Source of the DNA: Gemmatimonadota bacterium
GTDB lineage: Bacteria > Latescibacterota > UBA2968 > GCA-2709665
Assembly: GCA_028877215.1 (NCBI GenBank)
Contig: JAPPFJ010000004.1
Location: 90,514-154,513 of the forward strand
DNA length: 64,000 nt
Direction of reading: 5' to 3'
Shown: positions 1 to 8,256 of the stretch, one piece after another
Layout of the letters: each line of letters begins with the position of its first letter
Position numbering within the stretch: position 1 is the stretch's first letter
Translations under genes and position numbers: made by a program
The notes under the pieces: model-generated
Seen by the model: the letters and a program-made list of their open reading frames with translations, nothing else
Database searches by the model: none
What the model was told of the DNA's origin: nothing

Positions 1-1975
1 CGACCGCACCTTCCTGCATCAGGACTGGCTGCTGCCCATCTCCCTGCTCGTACTCGGGATGATCATGGGGCGCATCCAGTGGTTCACAGCCAGCTACGTA
101 CTCTTCCGCATCACCTCCGACTACGAACGCCTGCCCTTTCCGTTCGCGCCAATCAACGCCCAGGGCGCGATGGCGCTTGCCGAAGAAAGCAGCGGCCAAT
201 ACAGCTGGCGCTGGAGGGTCTTCAGCATCGGCGCCGTAATCGGAGTGGTATTCGGCTCCGTTTACGTGGCAGTACCCGCCATAACCGGCGCGTTCATGGA
301 GAGCCCGCTTCAGCTCATTCCCATCCCGTGGGTGGATTTCACCCAGTACACGGGTTATTTCCTGCCGGCCACGCCGCTGGGCTTCACGCTGCACCTGGCG
401 CCCATCTTTGCCGGGCTGCTGGCGCCCTTCTGGGCCGTTATGGGCGCATTCATCGGCGTCGCCATCCACACGGCGGCGGGCCCCATCCTGTATTCCTACG
501 GGTACATGCCAAACTGGTACATGGGCATGGATACCATCATGACCCACTTCGTCACGGGCATCGACTTCTGGATGAGCTTCGGAATCGGCATCACCTTCGC
601 TATTGCAGTTATCGGGTTCTACCAGGTCTGGACCGGGGTCCGTACCGCGCGCGTGGAGAAGAAGGAAAAGGGAAGCTGGACGCCGCCGCCCGGCCGGGGA
701 GACTTCCGGATCTGGATCTGTATCGTACTCTTCTGTCTTGCGAGCCTTTATACCATAATCCTTGCCAAGGTCCTCTTCCCTGACCTCGTGAGCACCGTGC
801 TGCTCATCTTCTTTTTCGTCTTCGCGTTCGTCTATACGCCGTTGATCTCCTTCGTCAACGCCCGGCTGGACGGGCTGGTCGGGCAGAACGTCAATATCCC
901 CTATATCAGGGAAGCCACGATCTTTTTGAGCGGGTTCAGGGGTATCGAAATCTGGTTTGTGCCCTTCCCCCTGGCCAACTGGGGCGCACAGGCCGAAACA
1001 TTCCGTCAGATCGAGCTCACGGGCTCGAAATTCACCGGGATCCTGAAGGCTGAGATTTTCATGATTCCGCTGATCCTTCTGACCAGTTTCATGTACTGGT
1101 CCTATATCTGGAAACTGGCGCCTATTCCCTCGTCCTCCTACCCGTACGTCCAGATGATGTGGCCGCTGCGGGCGCTCCAGAGCAGCGTCTGGTACACCGG
1201 CACCATGCAGGGCGAGGTGGAGCACGACCCGTCCGCCGGGACCGTATCCTTCCAGCCGAGCAATCTGCCCGACGGCAACTGGTGGTACTGGCGTGCGCGT
1301 GCCTCCGCCGACGTGCACATAGATGACCACGAGCAGCGCACCTACGGGCCCTGGTCCCGAGTCGGGTATTTTTATACGAACTTCAAAAATCCCGACAAGC
1401 CGCTTGTACCGCCGCTCCCGGTGGATCGGTCGAAACCCGATATTTCCGATGCCCTCCGGCTGGGTCTGCCTTCGGCACCCGTCTTGCGCAGTCCCGATGA
1501 CGGGAGCCGCGCGGACAACCCCAACCCCGACCTGGTCGTCCTCGCTGCCCTGGATCCCGATGACCGCGAACTCGTGTATCAGTTCGAAGTGGACCAGGTA
1601 CCCTCTTTCGACGGTTCCTTTCTGCAGAGTTCGGACGACGAGCCCATCCTCTTCGAAGCCATCAAGCCTGCGGTGATCGCCATCGGACTCGCAGTCGGCC
1701 TGGTTTCGTTCGTGGTTCTTTCCGTCCTGGGCCTGCCGGTCCTGCTCATCTTCGGATACATACGGAGTCTGACCAACATACCCCACGTCATGATCACCGA
1801 GATCATCGGCGCGCTTCTCGCGCGGTACTATTTCTGGAAGCGCTTCGGCAAACAGCAATGGCGCCTCTACGCCGCCGTGCTCTATGTTGGGTTTTCGGTG
1901 GGCATGTCCCTGGTTGGCATGGCTTCCGTCTCCATTGCCATGATTCAGAAGGCGGTCTCAGTACTGTTGTTCTGA
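1..1975 (+). CDS. OPT-superfamily-like multispanning transporter, 5' end outside the window
   Basis: The frame is open from base 2 at the window edge, so the ATG at 59 is probably internal and the true start lies upstream. The product is a polytopic membrane protein with roughly ten hydrophobic segments in two blocks. Between them (about bases 1130-1660) lies a soluble stretch rich in Trp and Tyr (NWWYWRARA) and Asp/Pro, resembling a fibronectin-III-type beta sandwich. The segment LPFPFAPINAQGAMALAE and the overall layout resemble the OPT/DUF6785 transporters, of which a second member starts at 47399. Known: OPT proteins import small peptides or metal chelates. Inferred: uptake of a substrate for the catabolic genes downstream. 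The soluble insert is unusual for the family. Family assignment is moderate, function weak. Confidence 0.6.
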   Translation, partial: DRTFLHQDWLLPISLLVLGMIMGRIQWFTASYVLFRITSDYERLPFPFAPINAQGAMALAEESSGQYSWRWRVFSIGAVIGVVFGSVYVAVPAITGAFMESPLQLIPIPWVDFTQYTGYFLPATPLGFTLHLAPIFAGLLAPFWAVMGAFIGVAIHTAAGPILYSYGYMPNWYMGMDTIMTHFVTGIDFWMSFGIGITFAIAVIGFYQVWTGVRTARVEKKEKGSWTPPPGRGDFRIWICIVLFCLASLYTIILAKVLFPDLVSTVLLIFFFVFAFVYTPLISFVNARLDGLVGQNVNIPYIREATIFLSGFRGIEIWFVPFPLANWGAQAETFRQIELTGSKFTGILKAEIFMIPLILLTSFMYWSYIWKLAPIPSSSYPYVQMMWPLRALQSSVWYTGTMQGEVEHDPSAGTVSFQPSNLPDGNWWYWRARASADVHIDDHEQRTYGPWSRVGYFYTNFKNPDKPLVPPLPVDRSKPDISDALRLGLPSAPVLRSPDDGSRADNPNPDLVVLAALDPDDRELVYQFEVDQVPSFDGSFLQSSDDEPILFEAIKPAVIAIGLAVGLVSFVVLSVLGLPVLLIFGYIRSLTNIPHVMITEIIGALLARYYFWKRFGKQQWRLYAAVLYVGFSVGMSLVGMASVSIAMIQKAVSVLLF

Positions 1976-2016
1976 AACCCGTTTTCTTAAACGCGGACAA
2001 CGGCTTTTCGACTGAT

Positions 2017-2043
2017 TAGGGGCAGGTTTGAAACCTGCCCCTA
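2017..2043. repeat. REP-like perfect palindrome
   Basis: A 13-base arm beginning TAGGGGCAGG is followed after one base by its exact reverse complement. Palindromes of the form GTAGGGGC...GCCCCTAC are common intergenic REP-type repeats in environmental bacteria. It could also act as a weak transcription terminator for the transporter, but no T-run follows. The rest of 1976-2358 holds a repeat fragment and the promoter listed separately; no gene was seen in this 383-base gap. Confidence 0.7.
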
Positions 2044-2174
2044 CGAATTGGAAATCGCACAGAATTCGTATGATCGCCTCAATTCCGCAAAAGCCGCAAC
2101 GCGGCACCGCGACGAAACCCTTCGAATCAGGCCGAAATGGTCGTCATGAAGGACATTTTTTCATTTCACCTACA

Positions 2175-2285
2175 GTGTCCTGGTGTATCCTGGTAATCAG
2201 CAGTCTAATCGCCTTTTTAACTGGCACATATTCGAATTAACATCCTCGAAAAATGAGGAATCAAGGTTAGCCCTTGACTTTGGTC
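2175..2285. repeat. Composite dispersed repeat, right-end fragment
   Basis: The stretch containing GTGTATCCTGG, AATCGCCTTTTT and the short inverted repeat TCAAGG..CCTTGA also occurs, with drift, at the right ends of the longer repeats near 29800-29905 and 54880-54960. The GTAGACGG-type arms of the family are missing here. The -35 box of the BMC promoter falls inside the terminal inverted repeat. Confidence 0.6.
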
Positions 2286-2302
2286 CGACCGGCATCTATT
2301 AT
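2274..2302 (+). promoter_or_regulatory. Sigma-70-type promoter of the BMC operon
   Basis: TTGACT at 2274-2279, a 17-base spacer and TATTAT at 2297-2302 match the housekeeping consensus closely. Transcription would start near 2309 and leave about 50 bases of leader before the first shell gene. No other good promoter is apparent before 5300, so the shell genes and the DHDPS-family gene are probably co-transcribed. Confidence 0.6.
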
Positions 2303-2358
2303 TTCGGATTGAATTATCGGATCCGTACCGTGCGATATCAAAACACCTGGACCGGGGC

Positions 2359-2916
2359 ATGTCAGCCGCGATCGGCATGATCGAAGTCGAAGGCGTCGCC
2401 GGGATTATCCTCGCGTCGGACGCCGCCTGTAAAGCCGCCGGCGTGGACCTCCTGGGCTGGGAGTCCATCGGCGGATTCACCACCGTTTTTCTCGGTGGAT
2501 CCATCAGCAGGGTTGAAACGGCGCTCAAGAGCGGCGAACAAGCGGCCAGAGAGGTGGCGGACCGCGTGGTGGCGGCGCCGATGACGCACCCCGAACCCGC
2601 CTGCCGGGAATACGTTTCGAATGCAATCGCTGCGGAGCGGCGGACTCCGTCCGGCGCCCTGGGTCTGATCGAAACAAGAGGTTACGGCGCTCACGTCACC
2701 GCCAACGACAGAATGGTGAAGGCGGCCGACGTCCAGGTTTATAACGTGCTTACCGTACACAACCGGGTGGTCTGCTCCCTTATTCTTGGCGACGTGGCTT
2801 CCGTGGCCGAGGCCCTTCCCGTGGGCCGCGCGGCCGTCGAGACCGGAGAAAATTTCCTCGGCGCCGCCCTCATCCCCAAACCCTTGCCCGACGTGCTGCG
2901 GGCATTCGGCTCCTGA
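2359..2916 (+). CDS. Tandem-domain microcompartment shell protein (BMC-T)
   Basis: 185 residues with two BMC domains, about residues 4-77 (AIGMIEVEG, then a DAACKAAGVDL helix) and 99-173 (GALGLIETRG, then RMVKAADVQV), each ending in the strand that precedes a Pro-rich tail (PMTHPEP, IPKPLPD). Length and order fit BMC-T proteins, which form trimers that mimic a hexamer and tile the facets of protein-shelled organelles. The pore-loop region of domain 1 (ESIGGF) carries no obvious Cys ligand for an iron-sulfur cluster of the PduT kind. The ATG at 2359 places the BMC fold right at the N terminus. It is the first gene of an operon; the next shell gene follows after 8 bases. Family call is firm; the compartment type is unknown. 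Confidence 0.9.
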   Translation: MSAAIGMIEVEGVAGIILASDAACKAAGVDLLGWESIGGFTTVFLGGSISRVETALKSGEQAAREVADRVVAAPMTHPEPACREYVSNAIAAERRTPSGALGLIETRGYGAHVTANDRMVKAADVQVYNVLTVHNRVVCSLILGDVASVAEALPVGRAAVETGENFLGAALIPKPLPDVLRAFGS

Positions 2917-2924
2917 GCGCCGTC

Positions 2925-4085
2925 GTGGCCGCAGGAAACCATGCCCTGGGGATTCTGGAGGCCCGAGGCATGACCGCGCTCGTCGCGGCGCTCGACGCCA
3001 TGCTGAAAACCGTGGACGTCCGGGTTCTGGGGCGTCACGGCGTGGGTTCCGGCTGGCTGACGGTTGTAATCGAAGGCGCCGTTTCGGACGTGGAGGCCGC
3101 CGTTCGAGTCGGGCGTTCCGAGGCCGGGAACCACGGTGACCTGATTACCTCGGACGTCATCGCGGGGCCTGCCCCGGGCGCCCTCGAATCCATGCCGCAC
3201 ATGGATGGCGCGCGCACGGCAAAACCGGTTGGCGCGCAGGCGATGGGCATCCTCGAAACGCGTGGCATGGTACCCCTCATCCGTGGCGCCGACGCCATGA
3301 TCAAGAGCGCGCCCGTCCACGTCGCCGGCTGGACGTCCGTCGGCGGTGCGCTGGTTCATCTTGTGGTCCGGGGCGATATTTCATCGGTCCAGACCGCCCT
3401 GCAGGCCGGTAGCGCGTGTGCGGATGAGGTCGGGGAAGTCTACGCGACCCTTGCGATTCCGAGCCCTGAGCCGGGCATCGCGCCGCTGCTCCCCGATACG
3501 CCGAAATTGAACGCTCCGCAGGCAGACGTCGGCGCGCTGGGTATGCTTGAAACAACGGGCTACGTGAGCGCGGTCGGCGGGTCCGACGCGATGGTCAAGG
3601 CGGCCGACGTCGACCTCGTGCGCCTCGTCATCGCCAGCGGAGGCCGGGTGGACGCGCTGGTGAAGGGCGAACTCGACGCCGTCCAGGCGGCCGTGGAAGC
3701 CGGTATCGATGGCGCGCAGGCGGCCGGGGAACTGAATGCATCCTGTGTCGTTTCCCGCCCGTCTTCCGAAATCATGGCCTGCTTCGGCGGGAACACCGTC
3801 AGGAATACCTCGGGCTTGCATCAGGCGATGGGACTGATCGAAACGCGCAGCACCGTGGCCCTGGTCAAAGCCGTGGATCAGATGTTGAAGTCCGCGGACG
3901 TGGAATACGAGGGTCGGTACAAAGTGGGGTACTTTCTCACGGCAAGCGTCGTCCGGGGAGACGTCGGCGCGGTGCGCGCCGCCCTGAAAGTCGGCGCCGG
4001 GGAAGCGGAGAGGTACGGCGAACTGGTGTCCGCACACCTTATTCCCCATCCCTACCCGGCACTGGAAGCACGGCTGATCCACTGA
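2925..4085 (+). CDS. Four-domain microcompartment shell protein (tetra-BMC)
   Basis: 386 residues, GTG start. Four consecutive BMC domains can be read: about 7-80 (ALGILEARG), 105-180 (AMGILETRG), 203-278 (ALGMLETTG) and 300-375 (AMGLIETRS), each with the [DQ].M[LIV]K[ST]...V helix and the VV.G.....V..A pattern. The linker after domain 2 (residues 180-200) looks like a BMC-T tail, so the gene resembles two BMC-T genes fused head to tail. Shell proteins usually have one or two BMC domains, so four is unusual. With the upstream two-domain gene the pair supplies six domains, one hexagonal tile. The 8-base gap and different frame make translational coupling likely; no strong ribosome site is visible. 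Confidence 0.88.
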   Translation: MAAGNHALGILEARGMTALVAALDAMLKTVDVRVLGRHGVGSGWLTVVIEGAVSDVEAAVRVGRSEAGNHGDLITSDVIAGPAPGALESMPHMDGARTAKPVGAQAMGILETRGMVPLIRGADAMIKSAPVHVAGWTSVGGALVHLVVRGDISSVQTALQAGSACADEVGEVYATLAIPSPEPGIAPLLPDTPKLNAPQADVGALGMLETTGYVSAVGGSDAMVKAADVDLVRLVIASGGRVDALVKGELDAVQAAVEAGIDGAQAAGELNASCVVSRPSSEIMACFGGNTVRNTSGLHQAMGLIETRSTVALVKAVDQMLKSADVEYEGRYKVGYFLTASVVRGDVGAVRAALKVGAGEAERYGELVSAHLIPHPYPALEARLIH

Positions 4086-4115
4086 TCGACCGCTGAACTC
4101 CCATGGGAATGATCG

Positions 4116-5285
4116 ATGATCCGTATTGACGATGCGGTGGTTACCGAACAATTACTCAAGGACAGACTGGGCGCCGGGCGGGAAGTCGAAATCTGCCCGC
4201 GGGCAAAGCTGACGCCGCTGGCGCTGGACTACCTGGCGGCCAACCAGGTCCAGGTATCCAGAAGAGAAGCGGCGGCCGCCGGCCCGCGGACTTCAGCGCC
4301 GGCCGCCCGTCGGAAATCCGGCGAACGGAAGGAATTCAAGGGCATCTTCTGCCCCAATATCGTCATTTTCGACAGCAACGACCGGATCAACTACGCGGAA
4401 ATGGAGCGGTACGTCAACTGGCTCATCGAAGCCGGCATCCACGGGTTGTATCCCAATGGCAGCACCGGCGAATTCGTGCGACTTTCCAGCGACGAGCGCA
4501 AGGAGCTCGTGCGCCTTGTCACGAACGTCAACCGGGGGCGAGTGCCCGTTCTTGCAGGCGCGAGCGAAGCCAATCTCCGCGACGTGCTCAGAATGAGTGA
4601 ATACTACGCGGGCATTGACGTCGACGCCATCTCTCTCGTACCCCCGTACTATTACGAGATCTCGGACACGAGCCTCTTCGAGTACTTCGCTGAAATCGCC
4701 AGACAGACGCCTCTCGACGTCCTGTTGTACAATATCCCCCAGTTCACCCAGGAACTCACACTGGACATCATGGAACAGCTGCTGCCCTTCGAGCGAATCA
4801 TGGGTACCAAAGATTCCAGCCGGGATATGCCGCGGCTGATCAACACCATGCATCGGCTGCGGGCGCAGCGCCCCGACTACGTGGTCCTGGTCGGCTGCGA
4901 GGAAATCCTTTGCCCTTCCATCATGATGGGCGCCAGCGGCGGCACGATTGCGACCTCCGGCATCGTTCCCGAGGTCATCGTGGATATCTATGAAAAGACG
5001 CTTGCGGGGGATATCGAGGACGCACGCAACATGCAGTACCGAATCCTGGACCTCATCAACCTCATGCTGCTGGGTGTGAACTTCCCCGAGGGCTTCAAGA
5101 CCGGCGTGGCCGTCCGCGGCTTCGACGTCGGCCCGCCGCGGCAGACCATGAGCGACGAGGAAAGGGAATATCTCCTCAAGCTCGAATCCCAGATCAGCTG
5201 CATCCTGAAAGACATGGGTTACGACGTCAAGGGGGCGCGTGCCTGTCCGGTAACCCATCTGCCATCGATTGTAGACCGGACCTGA
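4116..5285 (+). CDS. DHDPS/NAL/KDG-aldolase-family lyase with EutT-like N-terminal module
   Basis: 389 residues. Residues 72-370 are a DapA-family (beta/alpha)8 barrel that makes a Schiff base with pyruvate-type substrates: GSTGEF at 115-120, the YNIP tyrosine at 205 and the Schiff-base lysine at 232 (GTKDSS) are all present. The family covers dihydrodipicolinate synthase, N-acetylneuraminate lyase, KDG aldolase and 5-dehydro-4-deoxyglucarate dehydratase; the exact substrate cannot be read. Residues 1-50 are extra. They include CPRAKLTPLALDYL, close to the N terminus of EutT (adenosyltransferase of the ethanolamine microcompartment; RLTPSARELL as I recall it), followed by an Ala/Arg-rich linker (51-71). 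The gene lies 30 bases after two shell genes. I infer that this is encapsulated cargo. Fold and catalytic residues are firm; encapsulation is a hypothesis. Confidence 0.85.
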   Translation: MIRIDDAVVTEQLLKDRLGAGREVEICPRAKLTPLALDYLAANQVQVSRREAAAAGPRTSAPAARRKSGERKEFKGIFCPNIVIFDSNDRINYAEMERYVNWLIEAGIHGLYPNGSTGEFVRLSSDERKELVRLVTNVNRGRVPVLAGASEANLRDVLRMSEYYAGIDVDAISLVPPYYYEISDTSLFEYFAEIARQTPLDVLLYNIPQFTQELTLDIMEQLLPFERIMGTKDSSRDMPRLINTMHRLRAQRPDYVVLVGCEEILCPSIMMGASGGTIATSGIVPEVIVDIYEKTLAGDIEDARNMQYRILDLINLMLLGVNFPEGFKTGVAVRGFDVGPPRQTMSDEEREYLLKLESQISCILKDMGYDVKGARACPVTHLPSIVDRT

Positions 5286-5363
5286 CGCGACGAGCAGTTT
5301 CACCGAGCGATACACGGAACCCGCCATGATTACATCATCTGAAATCCTCAACGGAGAACCTCC

Positions 5364-6308
5364 ATGGCTGAAAACGCGCCGCGGCACGACCTCGTGAATC
5401 CATTCAGCCTGGATGCCGACGACGGTTACGTCTGGCTGAAAGGCAACCTCCACTCCCACACGACGAACTCCGACGGCAGAGCGTCGCCCCAGGAACGCCT
5501 GGACGGGTACGTCGGCCAGGGGTACGACTTTCTCTGTCTCTCGGACCACTACAGGATCACCCGGATCGACTCCGTGGATCGTCCGGACGACTTTGTACTC
5601 ATTCAGGGCGCCGAACTGCACCCGGACAATCCCTTCGGCGGGCAAAAACACCATTTTCTCTGCCTGAACGTCCACGAAGACATCGACTCGGAGCGCATGC
5701 CGCCTCAGCACGTGATCGACGCTGTCCGGGACCAGGGAGGCAGCACGTGGCTGGCCCACCCGTACTGGAGCTCGGTCAACATCCTGAGGGACACCGTGCC
5801 GCTCACGGGATTCGCCGGCGTGGAGGTATTCAACACAACCTGCCGATGCGCGGGCCGGGGGGAATCCGGCGTTCACTGGGACGACTGGATGGACCTGGAG
5901 AACAGGCTGTATCCTGCCCTGGCCAACGACGATTCCCACGCCCTCGAATCGGACAACCGCGACACGTACGGGGGCTGGACCATGGCACGCGTGAAGGACC
6001 GTTCTTCAGGGGCCATTCTCCAGGCGCTGGAACGGGGCGCGAGCTATGCGAGCACCGGCGCCGAGATTCGAAACATCACCCTGCACAGAAGCGACGAAGA
6101 GAAACGGCCGGTAGAGGCCACCGTCGAATGCTCCGAGGCCAGGTGTATCCTGGCCGTTTGCGATACGTTCGGAACCGAATACAGGAATTCCGGCAAATCC
6201 TTTACGAGCGCCACCTTCTCACTGCGGCCGGGCGCACGGTGGGTCCGGTTCGAAGTCACCGGAACCGACGGCACGAAAGCCTGGTCCAACCCGTTCGACC
6301 TCACCTGA
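5364..6308 (+). CDS. PHP-domain metal-dependent hydrolase
   Basis: 314 residues, ATG preceded by GGAG. The PHP phosphoesterase signature is complete: LHSHTTNSDG near residue 30, SDHY near 60, QGAELHP near 80, LAHPYW near 125 and NDDSHA near 190. These His/Asp residues bind two or three metals. PHP proteins hydrolyse phosphate esters (histidinol-P, polymerase-associated nucleases); members in catabolic clusters usually have unknown substrates. A C-terminal beta-rich tail of about 80 residues follows the catalytic part. It lies 78 bases behind the lyase gene and 13 bases before the next, so it is likely in the BMC operon. No signal peptide is seen; it is probably cytoplasmic. Confidence 0.8.
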   Translation: MAENAPRHDLVNPFSLDADDGYVWLKGNLHSHTTNSDGRASPQERLDGYVGQGYDFLCLSDHYRITRIDSVDRPDDFVLIQGAELHPDNPFGGQKHHFLCLNVHEDIDSERMPPQHVIDAVRDQGGSTWLAHPYWSSVNILRDTVPLTGFAGVEVFNTTCRCAGRGESGVHWDDWMDLENRLYPALANDDSHALESDNRDTYGGWTMARVKDRSSGAILQALERGASYASTGAEIRNITLHRSDEEKRPVEATVECSEARCILAVCDTFGTEYRNSGKSFTSATFSLRPGARWVRFEVTGTDGTKAWSNPFDLT

Positions 6309-6321
6309 GGCTGGCGCCGCG

Positions 6322-7059
6322 ATGGGACCCTTCCTGACAAAGGAGCAATTGGCCGCGTATCACATGGACGGTTTCATTCAGGTTCCGGACCTGCTGACGC
6401 CGTCTGAGATCGACGCCTTCCTGGAAGCGCAGGCGGAAGCGGTGGCTCCGGAAGTCCTTGAACTCGGCCTGCGCAGGCACACCGCGGACCCTCAGTGGCG
6501 TTACCTGGCGTCGCATCCCCGCGTCTCCGGCATCGCGTCCCAACTGCTGGACGGGCCTCCAATGATCGTCCAGACCATGTACATGGCGAAGGCGCCGCGC
6601 GGCGGCACCGGCATCGCGCTTCACCAGGACACTCATTATATCCGGAACGAACCGGGCACGCTTATGGCGTGCTGGGTTGCGCTGAGCGATACCGACAGCA
6701 GCAACGGCGGGCTCTGCGTCGCCGCCGGCAGCCATCTGGCCCCCCTTCGGAATACCCGCCCCCCGCAAGACGGCAGCGAACATGCCTCCTGGGTGAAAGA
6801 ATACGCCATGCGGGCGCCCGACGGCAGAGAGTGGACCGAAACCATGCACTCGCACGAAGTCGCCGGCGTCAGCCGCGATGAACTCACCTTCCTTACGGTT
6901 CCGCGAGGATCAGGCGTCTTCTTTACCGGCAGAACCATTCACGGCTCTTACGCGAACCGGTCCAGGGGAAGGCCCCGGCTTGCATTCGCGATCCACTATG
7001 TAAGAGAGGGCACGTGGGTATTTCGCCGCGACATCCAGGACCTCGCGCGGGTTAACTGA
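6322..7059 (+). CDS. Phytanoyl-CoA dioxygenase family oxygenase (PhyH 1)
   Basis: 245 residues. The protein has the double-stranded beta-helix iron site of Fe(II)/2-oxoglutarate oxygenases: HQDTHY supplies the His-x-Asp pair near residue 100, the distal His is in TIHGSY near 208, and RSRGRPRLAF holds the 2-oxoglutarate-anchoring Arg. The N terminus (TKEQLAAYHMDGFI) is the usual PhyH opening. Substrates of bacterial PhyH paralogues cannot be predicted from sequence. The gene sits 13 bases after the PHP gene and 112 before a dehydrogenase. Two more paralogues are at 10493 and 20333, but they are not close copies. Confidence 0.82.
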   Translation: MGPFLTKEQLAAYHMDGFIQVPDLLTPSEIDAFLEAQAEAVAPEVLELGLRRHTADPQWRYLASHPRVSGIASQLLDGPPMIVQTMYMAKAPRGGTGIALHQDTHYIRNEPGTLMACWVALSDTDSSNGGLCVAAGSHLAPLRNTRPPQDGSEHASWVKEYAMRAPDGREWTETMHSHEVAGVSRDELTFLTVPRGSGVFFTGRTIHGSYANRSRGRPRLAFAIHYVREGTWVFRRDIQDLARVN

Positions 7060-7171
7060 GCGGTACTTCCGTTGCGTCCGGCTGCAGAGCACAGGTTGTG
7101 CGGCTCTCATCCTCATTATCCGATATGTCCGCGCCTCAAGTCGCCACTACTCCAAATCAGGGAACCCCATC

Positions 7172-8140
7172 ATGAAACGGGTCGCAAAGCCGGAAGGCGA
7201 GTACAATATCGTCATCGAAGACGTCCCCATACCTGAAGTCTCGTCCACGGAAGTGCTGATCCGGGCGGAGTGCAGTCTGATCAGCCGCGGTTCCGAGATC
7301 TGGCGGCGTTACATCCGTCCCGAAGCCATCGACCATCAAGCCATGGGGTACTCGTTCGTGGGAGACGTTGTCGAGGTCGGCGCCAGGGTGGACGGCTTCT
7401 CCATCGGCGACCGTGTGGCGGCTCTTGCGCCGCACGCGGAGTACGTGGCCGTCGAAGTCGTGGACTCACCCCACCGGGCCCCGGTTGTGCAACTTCCGGA
7501 CGCGGTCTCCTCGGAAGCCGCGACGTTCTGGCCGCTGAGCACCAGTTCCGTTCTCTGGATGCGGGAAATCGAGGCCCGCAAGGAAGACACGGTGGCCATA
7601 CTGGGCCAGGGCCTCGTCGGCTCCATCTGCATGCAGACACTGAACGCGGAAGTGGACCCCCGGGTGATCGCTGTCGATGCGCTCCCCCTCCGGTGCGAAC
7701 TGGCCGCAAGCCTGGGGGCGGACCACGTGGTGGACGCATCGCGCGAGGACCCCGCCAGGGCGGTCAAAAAGCTTACGGGCGGCGCAGGCGTGGAGATCGC
7801 GGTGGAGGCGGTGGGCGGGCGCGCGGGGGCGGCAGCGTTCGCGCAGGCGCAGGATATGGTGAAACGAAGGGGCCTGATCCAGGTTATCGGCCTTTATGAG
7901 GACGAGCCCCTGCCGCTCGACTCTGGAAAGATCCAGGGCCGGCGGATTGTTGGCGGGTATTCGGACGGCGGCAAACGCACTTCAGGTTCCGACCGCGCCC
8001 TGCAGCTCCTTGCCCAAAGAAAGATCCGCGCAGAAGAGATGATCTCCCACCGATTTCCCTTCCAGGATGCGGCAGAGGCTTTCGACCTGTTGTATACGCG
8101 CCTGGGCGAGACCATGGGCGTCGTGCTTGTCTGGAAGTGA
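7172..8140 (+). CDS. MDR-superfamily (zinc-type alcohol dehydrogenase-like) oxidoreductase
   Basis: 322 residues. An N-terminal GroES-like domain (GDRVAALAPHAEYV) precedes a Rossmann domain with GQGLVGS near residue 148 that binds NAD(P)H. The usual catalytic-zinc Cys is replaced (SLISRGSE instead of CGSD/CGTD) and there is no four-Cys structural zinc loop. It therefore resembles the zinc-free branch typified by BchC and bi-domain oxidoreductases. It probably reduces or oxidises a carbonyl in the pathway of this island. The ATG at 7172 follows a weak GGGAA site. Confidence 0.75.
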   Translation: MKRVAKPEGEYNIVIEDVPIPEVSSTEVLIRAECSLISRGSEIWRRYIRPEAIDHQAMGYSFVGDVVEVGARVDGFSIGDRVAALAPHAEYVAVEVVDSPHRAPVVQLPDAVSSEAATFWPLSTSSVLWMREIEARKEDTVAILGQGLVGSICMQTLNAEVDPRVIAVDALPLRCELAASLGADHVVDASREDPARAVKKLTGGAGVEIAVEAVGGRAGAAAFAQAQDMVKRRGLIQVIGLYEDEPLPLDSGKIQGRRIVGGYSDGGKRTSGSDRALQLLAQRKIRAEEMISHRFPFQDAAEAFDLLYTRLGETMGVVLVWK

Positions 8141-8256
8141 GGTTAACGGTCCGTTGATAGAGTCGGTCTGCAGGCGAGGTTTGGTGTTCGGTTCCGGAAA
8201 AAGCCGGCTTGCCGCCCCCAACGCCCAACGCTCGCATGGCGTTACCCGGAGGATTT

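Noticed and set aside
2900..2930. Frameshift joining the two BMC genes into one six-domain gene
   Set aside because: The first protein ends in a normal BMC-T tail before its stop and the second begins exactly at a BMC domain, so two coupled genes are more likely than a broken one.
4293..5939. 548-codon open frame on the minus strand
   Set aside because: It lies opposite the DHDPS-family and PHP genes, whose motifs are complete; the minus-strand product has the His/Val/Asp-rich look of an antisense shadow.
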